Shown here in pieces: positions 42,907-49,499 of a stretch of DNA of 49,499 nt. A model generated the notes under the pieces. The model was not told the origin of the DNA. It made no database searches and saw only the letters and a list, made by a program, of their open reading frames with translations. Each line of letters opens with the position of its first letter. The stretch's first letter is position 1. Source of the stretch: UMGS755 sp045652815 (GTDB taxonomy: Bacteria > Bacillota > Clostridia > UBA1381 > UBA9506). A program made the translations under genes and the position numbers. The stretch covers positions 1 to 49,499 of the forward strand of contig JAZOLH010000006.1 in NCBI GenBank assembly GCA_045652815.1, read 5' to 3'.

Positions 42907-44265
42907 TTAGTTAAAAATATCTTCCAAAACCGAAACACGGTCGTTGGAGGAAGCAACCACGATGATACTGTCTTTTGCCTCCAGATGAGAATCACCACCG
43001 GGGATAATAACGCGACCACGACGGATGATGGCAGCAATCAGTGTGCCTTTTTTCATATTCAGATTCTTCAGGGGCACGTGGGTATAAAATGCTTCCTGCG
43101 GAATGGAGAATTCCAAAGCTTCCGCCTGATTGTTAACGATTTTATATAAGGTTTTCATATTGGTTTCGCCGGAGTTCTGCATCGCACGAACGTAGCGGAC
43201 AATACGGGTTGCGGTGATATCCTTGGGGGATACATAGCAGTCAATACCAACGCCTTCTACCATATCGGCAAAGTCAGTACGATCAATCTGGGTGATAACC
43301 TTATCAACACCAACAGACTGCGCATAAAGGGAAACGAAGATATTTTCTTCGTCAACCCCTGTCAGCACAACGCAGGCATCAGAGGTTTCAAGACCTTCTT
43401 CGTGAAGGATAGATTTATCGGTACCGTTACCGCAGATAACGGTTGCACGGGGCAGGGCTTCAGACAGTTCAATGCAGCGCTGTTCGTCCTGCTCGATAAT
43501 TTTAATATCAATGCCGGTATCTGCCATACTGCGCGCCAGATAGTAGCCGATTTTACCGCCGCCCACAATCAGCACGTGCTTGGATTTTTCTTTAAACATA
43601 CCGATGGATTTAAAGAAAGAAGCTAAAGCAGCGTGAGAGCCGGTGATGTGAATATGGTCGCCTGCAGCCAGCGTAAACTGACCATCGGGGATGATAACCT
43701 GTTCGCCGCGTAATACTGCGCAAACCAGAATTTTGTCCTTACAAACTTTGTAAAGTTCCGTCAGCTGTTTGCCTGCTAAATAGCCATTTTCGGGCAGACG
43801 GATTTCTGCCAGTTCCACGCGACCTTTAGAAAAACAGTCCAGCTTGATGGCAGAGGGGAAACGGAGCAGACGGGAAATATCACGTGCGGCTTCCAGTTCC
43901 GGGTTAACCACCATGGAAAGACCCAATTCTTCACGCAGGAACACAAGCTGCTGCGCGTATTCAGGGTTACGAACACGGGCGATGGTGTTTTTAGCGCCGA
44001 TTTTTTTTGCCATCAAACAACTTAAAATGTTCAGTTCGTCAGAACTGGTGGCGGCAATCAAAAGATCGGCTTTATCTGTGCCGGCTTCCATTAAGGTATC
44101 GTAATTGGCGCCGTTACCGGAAACACCCATAACGTCGTAGGTATTAACAATCTGTTGCACAACCTTGGGGTTGCTTTCGATGACGGTGATATCATAACCT
44201 TCCTGAGCCAAACATTCTGTTAAGCTCATACCAACCTGACCGTCACCAACGATAATAATTTTCAT
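42907..44265 (-). CDS. trkA: Trk system potassium uptake regulator TrkA
   Basis: 452 residues, with two tandem RCK units. Each has an NAD-binding Rossmann start (IIVGDGQVGMSLTECLAQEG and VLIVGGGKIGYYLARSMADTG), an acidic strand end and a TrkA-C domain. It binds nucleotides and gates TrkH at the membrane. CAGGAGGCG precedes the ATG. hslO lies 31 bp upstream. Confidence 0.94.
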   Translation of the reverse strand: MKIIIVGDGQVGMSLTECLAQEGYDITVIESNPKVVQQIVNTYDVMGVSGNGANYDTLMEAGTDKADLLIAATSSDELNILSCLMAKKIGAKNTIARVRNPEYAQQLVFLREELGLSMVVNPELEAARDISRLLRFPSAIKLDCFSKGRVELAEIRLPENGYLAGKQLTELYKVCKDKILVCAVLRGEQVIIPDGQFTLAAGDHIHITGSHAALASFFKSIGMFKEKSKHVLIVGGGKIGYYLARSMADTGIDIKIIEQDEQRCIELSEALPRATVICGNGTDKSILHEEGLETSDACVVLTGVDEENIFVSLYAQSVGVDKVITQIDRTDFADMVEGVGIDCYVSPKDITATRIVRYVRAMQNSGETNMKTLYKIVNNQAEALEFSIPQEAFYTHVPLKNLNMKKGTLIAAIIRRGRVIIPGGDSHLEAKDSIIVVASSNDRVSVLEDIFN

Positions 44266-44296
44266 GGCTTACGCCTCCTGCATTTTCTGATTTATC

Positions 44297-45172
44297 TTAC
44301 TGTTTTGCAGATTCGTACAATTCCTTTAATTCGTCTTTGGAAAGGCGATATACTTTGGGGCAGAACTGGCAAGTGATTTCTGCGCCCTCGTCGTTTTCAA
44401 TCATATCGGACAGTTCATCCGCACCTAAACTAATCAGCGCCTTTGTGATTTTCTCCATAGAGCAATCGCAGCGGTATTCATAATCCTGTGCGTCTAAATA
44501 TTTGATTTCAAAGCCATCCAGCACCGCTTCGATGATATCGGTTGCGGTTTTGCCCTCTTCTAAAAGGGTGGTGATGGGGGCAAGAGAACGGACGTTTTCT
44601 TCCAGTTTCATTGCCACTTTATCCGGTGCGCCGGGCATCAGCTGAACAATAAAGCCGCCTGCCTGACGGGCAGATAAATCCGTATCCACCAAAACGCCTA
44701 AAGCGATAGCGGTGGGGGTTTGTTCGCTCATAGCAAAGTAATAGGTAAAGTCTTCGCCGATTTCACCTGTCACCAGAGGCACGCGACCAACATAAGGGTC
44801 TTTTAAACCGATGTCTTTGGAGATGGCAAGAGAGCCGTGACCAATAGCGCCGCCAACATCTAACTTGCCTCGTTTTAAGGGCAGGTCAACCAGGGGCTGA
44901 TAGGCATAGCCTTTTACCATACCGGCACCGTCTGCAGCGGTTACCATACCGCCTAAAGGACCGTCGCCTTTGATGTAAACGGTTAAGTTATCAGTGGGTT
45001 CTTTGAACATAGAGCCCATCAGAGCAGTGATGGTCAGTGTTCTGCCCAGTGCCGCGGTAACAACGGGGGAGGTGTTGTGAATTTGCTGCGCTTCATTCAC
45101 AATGTCGCGGCTGTCTATAAAACTGATGCGCAGATATCCATCTGCGTCAATTGCTTTTGTAATGTGTCCCAT
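44297..45172 (-). CDS. hslO: Redox-regulated chaperone Hsp33
   Basis: 291 residues. Hsp33 is a cytosolic holdase activated by oxidation of a C-terminal zinc centre, here CDC and CQFC. The N-terminal part has GRTLTITALMGSMFK, IKGDGPLGGMVTAADG and VRGYA-like MVKGYAYQP. AAGGAAG precedes the ATG, with a promoter at 45210-45238. It is probably the first gene of an hslO-trkA-trkH operon. Confidence 0.94.
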   Translation of the reverse strand: MGHITKAIDADGYLRISFIDSRDIVNEAQQIHNTSPVVTAALGRTLTITALMGSMFKEPTDNLTVYIKGDGPLGGMVTAADGAGMVKGYAYQPLVDLPLKRGKLDVGGAIGHGSLAISKDIGLKDPYVGRVPLVTGEIGEDFTYYFAMSEQTPTAIALGVLVDTDLSARQAGGFIVQLMPGAPDKVAMKLEENVRSLAPITTLLEEGKTATDIIEAVLDGFEIKYLDAQDYEYRCDCSMEKITKALISLGADELSDMIENDEGAEITCQFCPKVYRLSKDELKELYESAKQ

Positions 45173-45209
45173 TTGTCATCTTCCTTAATATATTACTTTT
45201 AATATACCT

Positions 45210-45238
45210 ATTATAGTCCATTTTACAGGGAAATGCAA
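45210..45238 (-). promoter_or_regulatory. Promoter of the hslO-trkA-trkH operon
   Basis: Minus strand: TTGCAT (45238-45233), 17-bp spacer, TATAAT (45215-45210). The start codon is 38 bp on. Confidence 0.75.
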
Positions 45239-45267
45239 GATGTTTTGGAATTTAGTACAAAAATGCG

Positions 45268-45300
45268 TAAAAAAACGGCAAGCCAAAAGGCTTGCCGTGA
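45268..45300 (-). terminator. Terminator after the tmRNA-end copy
   Basis: A 10-bp stem (45275-45284 with 45289-45298), 4-nt loop, and T7 on the minus strand. It follows the duplicated tmRNA 3' end, like a second terminator for that transcript. Confidence 0.7.
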
Positions 45301-45302
45301 CG

Positions 45303-45465
45303 TGGTGGAGACGAGGAGAATCGGATGAGCCGTTGGCTCATGTCCCTTGCGACCCATTTGGCTTTGCTCCGCTTCGCCGAAATCGGTACCCGCTCGGGAC
45401 CTTTGCTCGAAAAACAATTCGCCGAATTGTTTTTTATCTCGCAAACCTTTCGGAGTTCGATTCTC
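45303..45465 (-). repeat. RNA-gene-end-capturing element (tmRNA copy)
   Basis: The left 21 nt (45303-45323) are identical to the tmRNA 3' end including CCA (45520-45540). The right 14 nt (45452-45465) are the tmRNA T-arm in the opposite orientation. The core between them shares with 48734-48822 the blocks GGTACC.GCTC, a GAAAAACA-TTCG-hairpin-TGTTTT palindrome and GCAAA.CCTTTC. A hairpin, TGAGCC/GGCTCA, lies at 45325-45340. It sits downstream of the tmRNA terminator and before a second terminator. No ORF is credible. Confidence 0.6.
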
Positions 45466-45480
45466 TCTTAACTAAAAGAA

Positions 45481-45519
45481 ATAAAAAGAGCACACCACAA
45501 AAGGTGTGCTCTTTTTATT
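45481..45519 (-). terminator. tmRNA terminator
   Basis: A 14-bp stem (45483-45496 with 45503-45516) with a T5 tract on the minus strand, starting three bases after the tmRNA 3' end. Confidence 0.85.
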
Positions 45520-45866
45520 TGGTGGAGACGAGGAGAATCGAACTCCTGTCCGAAAATATCGCCGATTCAGGCTCTCCGAGTGCAGTTTGTGATCAAAATT
45601 CCCTAGGCTGCCAGTTCACAAACAAGCTTACAGCTTCGGTAGCTTCATTATTCCTGGCCGACGCAAAGCTTAGTCGGCTCATGTGCACCGCTAAATGATG
45701 CCCTAGCCCCGACCGCGGTCCTTCAGGGTAGGACAGCTGCCATTAATTAGGCAGCAGCTAATTCAGTGTTAGCGTTTAAATTTAAAAAATTGCGGCTTTT
45801 ATAGCGGCACCGCACCGCTACTCGCTCCCAAACCATTAATATCCCCGTCGAAACCGTTGCGTCCCC
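45520..45866 (-). ncRNA. ssrA: Transfer-messenger RNA (tmRNA)
   Basis: 347 nt. The 5' end GGGGACGCAACGG, with GGTTTCGAC following, pairs with the 3' end CGTCTCC-A-CCA to give a 7-bp acceptor stem; the CCA is encoded. The T-arm GGAGTTCGATTCTCC is intact. The tag frame reads GCT AAC ACT GAA TTA GCT GCT GCC TAA, that is A-N-T-E-L-A-A-A-stop if GCT is the resume codon, which is short and ends AAA rather than the commoner LAA. Function: rescue of stalled ribosomes with SmpB. Confidence 0.93.
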
Positions 45867-45878
45867 AGGGCATTATTT

Positions 45879-45907
45879 ATTATACAATCCAAAGCGGGAT
45901 TTGTCAA
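45879..45907 (-). promoter_or_regulatory. tmRNA promoter
   Basis: Minus strand: TTGACA (45907-45902), 17-bp spacer, TATAAT (45884-45879), a full consensus promoter about 13 bp before the 5' end of the RNA. Confidence 0.9.
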
Positions 45908-45948
45908 TAGAAAGTATTTCCCCAAATGGCTGAACTATACAAGGGAAA

Positions 45949-45978
45949 TAAAAAACCCGCTCAACCGGAGCGGGTTTT
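45949..45978 (-). terminator. Terminator of amino-acid ABC operon 2
   Basis: A 10-bp stem (45953-45962 with 45968-45977), 5-nt loop, and a T-rich tract on the minus strand, 20 bp past the ATPase stop. Confidence 0.8.
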
Positions 45979-45997
45979 GACTTATCATTTTTAGAAC

Positions 45998-46744
45998 TTA
46001 CAGCACTTTGTTTAAGAAATCGATGGTTCTGGGATGTTTGGGAGAAGTGAAGATTTCATCGGGTGTACCTTCTTCTACAATCACGCCTTCATCCATAAAC
46101 AGAACTCTGTCTGCCACTTCGCGGGCAAAACCCATTTCGTGGGTTACCACAACCACGGTCATACCTTTTTTAGCCAGATTCTTCAATACCGCCAGCACTT
46201 CGCCGACCATTTCGGGGTCTAATGCGGAGGTGGGTTCGTCGAACAGCATAATGTCGGGCTTCATTGCCAGCGCTCTTGCAATGGCAACACGCTGTTTCTG
46301 ACCGCCGGACAACTGAGACGGGAATACGTCTGCTTTATCGGAAAGACCAACAGTTTCAAGGAGCTTCATCGCACGATCTCTGGCTTCCTCCTTAGTCGCC
46401 TTTTTCAGGTCAACGGGAGCCAGCATCAGATTTTCGATGACGTTCATATTGGCAAACAGATTGAAATGCTGGAACACCATACCGATGTTTTCACGCACTT
46501 TGTTAATATCAATCTTTTTGTCAGAAATGCGGTAACCGTCAACAATCACTTCACCTGCGGTAATATCTTCCAAGCGGTTTAAGCAACGCAGGAAGGTAGA
46601 TTTACCGGAACCGGAAGGACCGATAACGCAAACAACTTCACCTTCTGTAATATCGGTGGAGATGCCGCGCAGAACCTTTAAGTCCTTAAAATTCTTTTTT
46701 AAATCTTTAACGTGAATTTTAACGTTAGTACTATTTTTGGTCAC
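45998..46744 (-). CDS. Amino-acid ABC transporter ATP-binding protein (operon 2)
   Basis: 248 residues. ABC ATPase of the GlnQ type with Walker A GPSGSGKST, Q-loop MVFQHFNLF, signature LSGGQKQRVAIARAL, Walker B IMLFDEPTSALDPE and THEM His switch. Start GTG at 46744 follows AAAGGAG at normal spacing; the frame to 46774 lies within the permease gene and has no ribosome site. Overlap with the permease is 14 bp. Confidence 0.92.
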   Translation of the reverse strand: MTKNSTNVKIHVKDLKKNFKDLKVLRGISTDITEGEVVCVIGPSGSGKSTFLRCLNRLEDITAGEVIVDGYRISDKKIDINKVRENIGMVFQHFNLFANMNVIENLMLAPVDLKKATKEEARDRAMKLLETVGLSDKADVFPSQLSGGQKQRVAIARALAMKPDIMLFDEPTSALDPEMVGEVLAVLKNLAKKGMTVVVVTHEMGFAREVADRVLFMDEGVIVEEGTPDEIFTSPKHPRTIDFLNKVL

Positions 46745-47402
46745 GGCGCAGTCTCCTTTCCAGCGCGTTGGCAACCTGCTGCAGAGCTAAGATAACAACC
46801 AGGTACATTACCGCAACAACACCCCAGATTTCGAAAGAACGGAAGGTGATAGCGATAACGTTTTGCGCTTTGTTTACAAGTTCAGGGAAGCCGATTACAG
46901 ACAAAATAGATGTGTCTTTTAATGTGATAATAAACTGATTCACAATACTGGGAATCATGTTTTTAATTGCCTGGGGCAGCACAACGCGGAACATAGAACG
47001 CCAGTAGGAAAGACCTAAGCTTCTTGCCGCTTCCATCTGACCGGGGTCGATGGACAGAATGCCTGCACGGATAATTTCGGACATATAAGCACCACAGTTT
47101 AATGCTAAACAGATGGTACCTGCCTGCAAGGGAGTGAAAACCCACTTGAGACCTAAGATGGTTCGGAAGCCGTAAGGAATACCGTAAAACACAAAGAAAG
47201 CCAAAACAATCATCGGTACGCCACGGATTACGTTAACGTAAATTGCGGAGATTGTTTTGGAAATTTTACTATTCACAACACTGGCTAAGCCGAAAATCAC
47301 ACCTAAGATGCAGCCGAAAAACAGACCGCACAAAGCGAGCAACAGTGTTTGCCCCATAGCAGCCAACAACAAGTGGCCGTATGTGCTGATAAGTTCAACC
47401 AT
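46731..47402 (-). CDS. Amino-acid ABC transporter permease (operon 2)
   Basis: 223 residues, about five membrane helices, HisM/GlnP family. NVIRGVPMIVLAFFVFYGIP and the EAA loop EAARSLGLSYWRSMFRVVLPQAIKNMIP are clear. TAGGAGGG precedes the ATG. A stem-loop at 47430-47456 separates it from the binding-protein gene. Confidence 0.92.
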   Translation of the reverse strand: MVELISTYGHLLLAAMGQTLLLALCGLFFGCILGVIFGLASVVNSKISKTISAIYVNVIRGVPMIVLAFFVFYGIPYGFRTILGLKWVFTPLQAGTICLALNCGAYMSEIIRAGILSIDPGQMEAARSLGLSYWRSMFRVVLPQAIKNMIPSIVNQFIITLKDTSILSVIGFPELVNKAQNVIAITFRSFEIWGVVAVMYLVVILALQQVANALERRLRRDQK

Positions 47403-47429
47403 GAGGTGAAACCCTCCTAAAGAATTATG

Positions 47430-47456
47430 AAGGGCATTGGATAATCCAATGCCCTT
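47430..47456 (-). other. Intergenic stem-loop between binding protein and permease genes (operon 2)
   Basis: A perfect 12-bp stem (47430-47441 with 47445-47456) with a 3-nt loop and no T-tract on the minus strand. Same position as the hairpin in operon 1. Confidence 0.65.
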
Positions 47457-47469
47457 TCAGTCGTTTTAA

Positions 47470-48225
47470 TTAACCGAGGTATTTTGCGATTATCTCGTCA
47501 TATTTACCGTTTTCACGGATGTTCTTCAGACCTGCGTTGAATTTGTCAACCAGTTCCTGTTTTTCAGCATCGAAAATTGCGAAACCGTACTGAGCGGGTT
47601 CGTTTTCGGTACCTTCAACGAATTTCATATCCAGTTCGCCGATTTTGATGTTGTACTTTAAGATCGGGGTATCGTCGAAGCAAGCGTCAACCTGACCACC
47701 GGTAACTGCCTGATACATATCGGGAGAGGTGGAGAAGGTTACAACTTCGAAACCGTACTGATCTTTGATAGCTTCTGCATACTGGTTGCTCATAGTACCG
47801 TTTTTAACAGCAACTTTTTTGCCAGCCATGTCAGCGAAGCTTGCGATGTCGGAATCTTTAGCAACTGCCATACCCTGAGTTGCATCATAGTAACCATCGG
47901 AGAAAGTCCAGCCGTTAGCTTTTCTTTCGTCGGTGATGGAAGCGCCGGCAATCATACCGTCAGCCTGAACAGCCTGACATGCAGCGATTGCAGCATCCCA
48001 GCCGATGTACTGCACGTCATAGGTGAAGCCCTGATCTTCAGCGATTGCAGCTAAGATGTCCATATCGATACCAACGATGTTACCTTCTGCATCCTGGAAT
48101 TCAAAGGGGCTGAAGCCTTTGTCAGTTGCGATAACGTAGTTTGCTGCGTCGTCGCCACCGGCGTTACATGCAACCAGTGCAAAGCACATGATAGCAGCCA
48201 TTAACAATGCTAATACTCTTTTCAT
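47470..48225 (-). CDS. Amino-acid ABC transporter substrate-binding lipoprotein (operon 2)
   Basis: 251 residues. The signal peptide MKRVLALLMAAIMCFALVAC ends in lipobox LVAC. The mature part is a family 3 binding fold: YVIATDKGFSPFEFQDAEGNIVGIDMDILAAIAED and GMIAGASITDERKANGWTFSDGYYDA. The ligand is probably a polar or basic amino acid, unresolved. AAAGGA precedes the ATG at 48225; the frame opens earlier, at 48390, but that part is the structured leader. Codon bias suggests high expression. Confidence 0.9.
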   Translation of the reverse strand: MKRVLALLMAAIMCFALVACNAGGDDAANYVIATDKGFSPFEFQDAEGNIVGIDMDILAAIAEDQGFTYDVQYIGWDAAIAACQAVQADGMIAGASITDERKANGWTFSDGYYDATQGMAVAKDSDIASFADMAGKKVAVKNGTMSNQYAEAIKDQYGFEVVTFSTSPDMYQAVTGGQVDACFDDTPILKYNIKIGELDMKFVEGTENEPAQYGFAIFDAEKQELVDKFNAGLKNIRENGKYDEIIAKYLG

Positions 48226-48355
48226 ATTCAAATGTCCTTTCCGTCTGCATGAATTTAACTCTTTGCTGGCGACCTTCGGTTGCAGACGTAAGCCGAAGGA
48301 ATGGCAAGCAAACAGCTTGTGATTCACAGGTGATAACACACGCCTGTGGAAATGT
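48226..48355 (-). promoter_or_regulatory. Structured 5' leader with pseudoknot, upstream of ABC operon 2
   Basis: Three hairpins in order on the minus strand: CACAGG/CCTGTG (48348-48343 with 48330-48325), CAAGC/GCTTG (48319-48315 with 48309-48305) and CCTTCGG/CCGAAGG (48299-48293 with 48279-48273). The loop of the third (CGTCTGC, 48288-48282) is complementary over 7 nt to GCAGACG (48248-48242), directly before the ribosome site. This could hide or expose the ribosome site. It does not match a riboswitch class I know. Confidence 0.5.
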
Positions 48356-48361
48356 ATAACT

Positions 48362-48390
48362 ATTTTACCATAAAACATTAAAATAAGCAA
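48362..48390 (-). promoter_or_regulatory. Promoter of amino-acid ABC operon 2
   Basis: Minus strand: TTGCTT (48390-48385), 17-bp spacer, TAAAAT (48367-48362), placing the start near 48355 and leaving a leader of about 130 nt. Confidence 0.65.
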
Positions 48391-48645
48391 CTACTTTTTT
48401 TAAAAGATAATTGCCAAAAAATGCAAAATTTGTAGGAAAAATGCTGTAAATGCGGGTTTTAGCACAAGATAATGAAAGAAAACTAGAAATCAGTTTCAAA
48501 ACTTGCACAAAAAACGGGAAAGAGAGAATCAAACCCGAAGCAGAAAACATTAAAAAACGGGTGTGTTTTTATTTTGAAATGCCATTATATAAAAGGAAAG
48601 AATCAAAATGCGGAGTTGTTTCCTTTAATAATATAGGACAAGATG
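48391..48645. other. A+T-rich intergenic stretch with no recognised feature
   Basis: No gene, RNA or repeat seen. A 74-codon plus-strand frame at 48450-48674 has no ribosome site and runs into the terminator and element that follow. Confidence 0.6.
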
Positions 48646-48682
48646 TAAAAAAAGAACTAACCCAAAAGGATTAGTTCTCTTT
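48646..48682 (-). terminator. Terminator after the tRNA-Trp-end copy
   Basis: AGAACTAA (48653-48660) pairs with TTAGTTCT (48671-48678), with extra C-G pairs inside, and T7 follows on the minus strand. Same relation to its element as 45268-45300. Confidence 0.7.
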
Positions 48683-48834
48683 GGCAGGGGTAGAAGGACA
48701 CAGCCGCCTGCAGCGTCTTATCTGCTCGAGCACCTAAATGCCTTGCATTTTGGTACCGCTCTCGCACCTTTTTGCTAAAAACAGTTCGCTGAACTGTTTT
48801 CTTAACGCAAAAACCCTTTCAGGGTTCGAGTCCT
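48681..48834 (-). repeat. RNA-gene-end-capturing element (tRNA-Trp copy)
   Basis: The left 19 nt (48681-48699) equal 48882-48900, the 3' end of tRNA-Trp plus four bases beyond it. The right 14 nt (48821-48834) are the tRNA-Trp T-arm inverted. The core shares its blocks with the tmRNA-linked element: GGTACCGCTC, an AAAACAGTTCG.GAACTGTTTT palindrome and GCAAAAACCCTTTC. It lies between the tRNA-Trp terminator and a second terminator. No ORF is credible. Confidence 0.6.
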
Positions 48835-48845
48835 CCCGAATAAAC

Positions 48846-48880
48846 AAAAAACACCACCCACTTTGTGGATGGTGTTTTTG
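48846..48880 (-). terminator. tRNA-Trp terminator
   Basis: AACACCA.CCAC pairs with GTGG.TGGTGTT (48849-48861 with 48865-48876), followed by T6 on the minus strand, directly after the tRNA. Confidence 0.8.
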
Positions 48881-48885
48881 CTTGG

Positions 48886-48956
48886 CAGGGGTAGAAGGAC
48901 TCGAACCCTCAAGAACGGTTTTGGAGACCGGCATGTTACCATTACATCATACCCCT
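48886..48956 (-). tRNA. trnW: tRNA-Trp (CCA anticodon)
   Basis: 71 nt. The acceptor AGGGGTA pairs with TACCCCT, discriminator G; CCA is not encoded. The anticodon loop CTCCAAA (anticodon at 48924-48922) reads UGG. The T-arm GAGGGTTCGAGTCCTTC is normal apart from weak pairing at its end. It is transcribed divergently from the 23S rRNA gene. Confidence 0.92.
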
Positions 48957-48984
48957 ATGCGCTATTTGGTTTTCACAATCTATT

Positions 48985-49013
48985 ATTATACACAGGTGAA
49001 TGGGGTTTGTCAA
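48985..49013 (-). promoter_or_regulatory. tRNA-Trp promoter
   Basis: Minus strand: TTGACA (49013-49008), 17-bp spacer, TATAAT (48990-48985), consensus. Confidence 0.88.
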
Positions 49014-49099
49014 GGGGAAAAAATAAAAAACTTCGGAAAGCGTACATTTATATATAAAAGGAACAGATTAAAAATTCTTCGAAAAAAATCAAAAAATTC

Positions 49100-49129
49100 T
49101 TGACATGCTTATAGGCATCGTGCTATAAT
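49100..49129 (+). promoter_or_regulatory. rRNA promoter P1
   Basis: TTGACA (49100-49105), 18-bp spacer, TATAAT (49124-49129). Confidence 0.85.
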
Positions 49130-49183
49130 AAAAATCCACCCCTAAAAACGGGACAAACTTTTCAGAAAAGATAAATAAAAGTC

Positions 49184-49212
49184 TTGACAGAGTTTTGTGC
49201 ATGTGTTATAAT
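49184..49212 (+). promoter_or_regulatory. rRNA promoter P2
   Basis: TTGACA (49184-49189), 17-bp spacer, TATAAT (49207-49212), 83 bp after P1. Tandem consensus promoters are typical of rRNA operons. Confidence 0.88.
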
Positions 49213-49218
49213 AGTTCG

Positions 49219-49424
49219 AGTCGGCGCTTTTAGGGTTGGCAAATAAGTTAATATAGATTTCAGCAAATAAGCAATTGTTTGTTGAAAGGTGTATTAACAC
49301 CAAATGTACCTTGATAACTGAACAAAGCAAATCTTTTAAATTTTAAGTTTTTCCGTAAAAGGGAATACAATTTTTTAAAAGGAAACTCATATAATTCTGA
49401 GAACCAGGTCACAAGTTGACAAAA
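49219..49424 (+). other. 23S rRNA leader with boxA-like sequence
   Basis: About 205 nt of transcribed leader. CTTGATAACTGAACAAAG at 49311-49328 resembles the conserved antitermination/spacer sequence found before rRNA genes in Firmicutes. No tRNA and no 16S sequence is present. Confidence 0.6.
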
Positions 49425-49499
49425 GGTCAAGCTAGTAAGAGCACAGGGCGGATGCCTTGGCATCAGGAGCCGAAGAAGGACGTGGCTAACTGCGATAAG
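49425..49499 (+). rRNA. 23S ribosomal RNA, 5' end (partial)
   Basis: The last 75 bases match the highly conserved 5' end of bacterial 23S rRNA: GGTCAAG..AGTAAG, GGCGGATGCCTTGGCA, GAGCCGAAGAAGGACGTG and CTGCGATAAG. The gene runs off the window. No 16S gene lies upstream within the window; two promoters lead directly into it. Confidence 0.92.

Noticed and set aside
45303..45465. A second tmRNA or a tRNA gene
   Set aside because: Only the last 21 nt of tmRNA are copied, the T-arm copy is inverted, and no acceptor stem can form with sequence at the right distance.
48226..48355. A known riboswitch (glycine, lysine, SAM, guanidine or glutamine class)
   Set aside because: I could not match the conserved core of any of these; kept only as an unassigned structured leader.
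48450..48674. 74-codon ORF on the plus strand
   Set aside because: No ribosome site, A+T-rich lysine-heavy content, and it runs into a terminator hairpin.
48681..48840. A second tRNA-Trp gene
   Set aside because: The 3' end is present but there is no anticodon arm or D-arm; the T-arm copy is in the wrong orientation.

Overview
The window looks like a chromosomal segment of a spore-forming, low-to-mid G+C Firmicute of class Clostridia. The evidence is a complete eight-gene spoIIIA operon, spoIIE with Spo0A-like boxes, a Gram-positive-type SRP RNA in front of dnaX, MurT/GatD, RqcH, WhiA and DarA, strong AGGAGG ribosome sites and A+T-rich promoters. I cannot name a genus from sequence alone.

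Layout. 1-5600 (+): the 3' end of nicotinate phosphoribosyltransferase, an inverted-repeat element, an SDR oxidoreductase, an HD-domain protein and two tandem GH78-like glycosidase paralogs, closed by a MITE-like repeat and a bidirectional terminator. 5598-10370 (-): spoIIIAA to spoIIIAH, the mother-cell half of the feeding-tube/channel complex. 10464-10565 (-): a 33-residue Cys-rich membrane peptide with its own ribosome site and terminator. 10768-14016 (+): murT-gatD (lipid II amidation) and an AI-2E-family permease.

14051-22223 is the main accessory island. It is a type III-B CRISPR-Cas locus: cas6 on the minus strand, divergent from cmr1-cas10-cmr3-cmr4-cmr5-cmr6 and a CorA-like membrane effector. 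Two near-consensus sigma-A promoters sit back to back between cas6 and cmr1. The cmr promoter transcribes straight through three decaying CRISPR-type repeats with an exact 61-nt period that lie in the 5' leader. The Cas10-CorA pairing predicts SAM-AMP signalling. No SAM-AMP lyase or NrN phosphodiesterase gene is adjacent.

22258-29465 (-): DUF6062, coaE, lytic transglycosylase, polA, whiA and rqcH. 29671-32007 (+): spoIIE, followed by a long inverted-repeat element. Then come a hot-dog thioesterase (-), an amino-acid ABC transporter (+, 32897-35322), SRP RNA, and dnaX-ybaB-glycosyltransferase-darA-holB-ricT-hypothetical. 41441-45172 (-): hslO-trkA-trkH. 45520-45866 (-): tmRNA. 45998-48225 (-): a second amino-acid ABC operon with a structured leader. 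48886-48956 (-): tRNA-Trp. From about 49425 (+): the 5' end of a 23S rRNA gene with two promoters of its own and no 16S gene before it.

Most notable for follow-up: (1) the mini-array in the Cmr-CorA leader; (2) intergenic elements next to the tmRNA and tRNA-Trp genes that copy the 3' end of the neighbouring RNA gene on one side and its T-arm, inverted, on the other, around a shared core; (3) a 23S gene apparently unlinked from 16S; (4) a pseudoknotted leader before the second amino-acid transporter; (5) hairpins between binding-protein and permease genes in both ABC operons.
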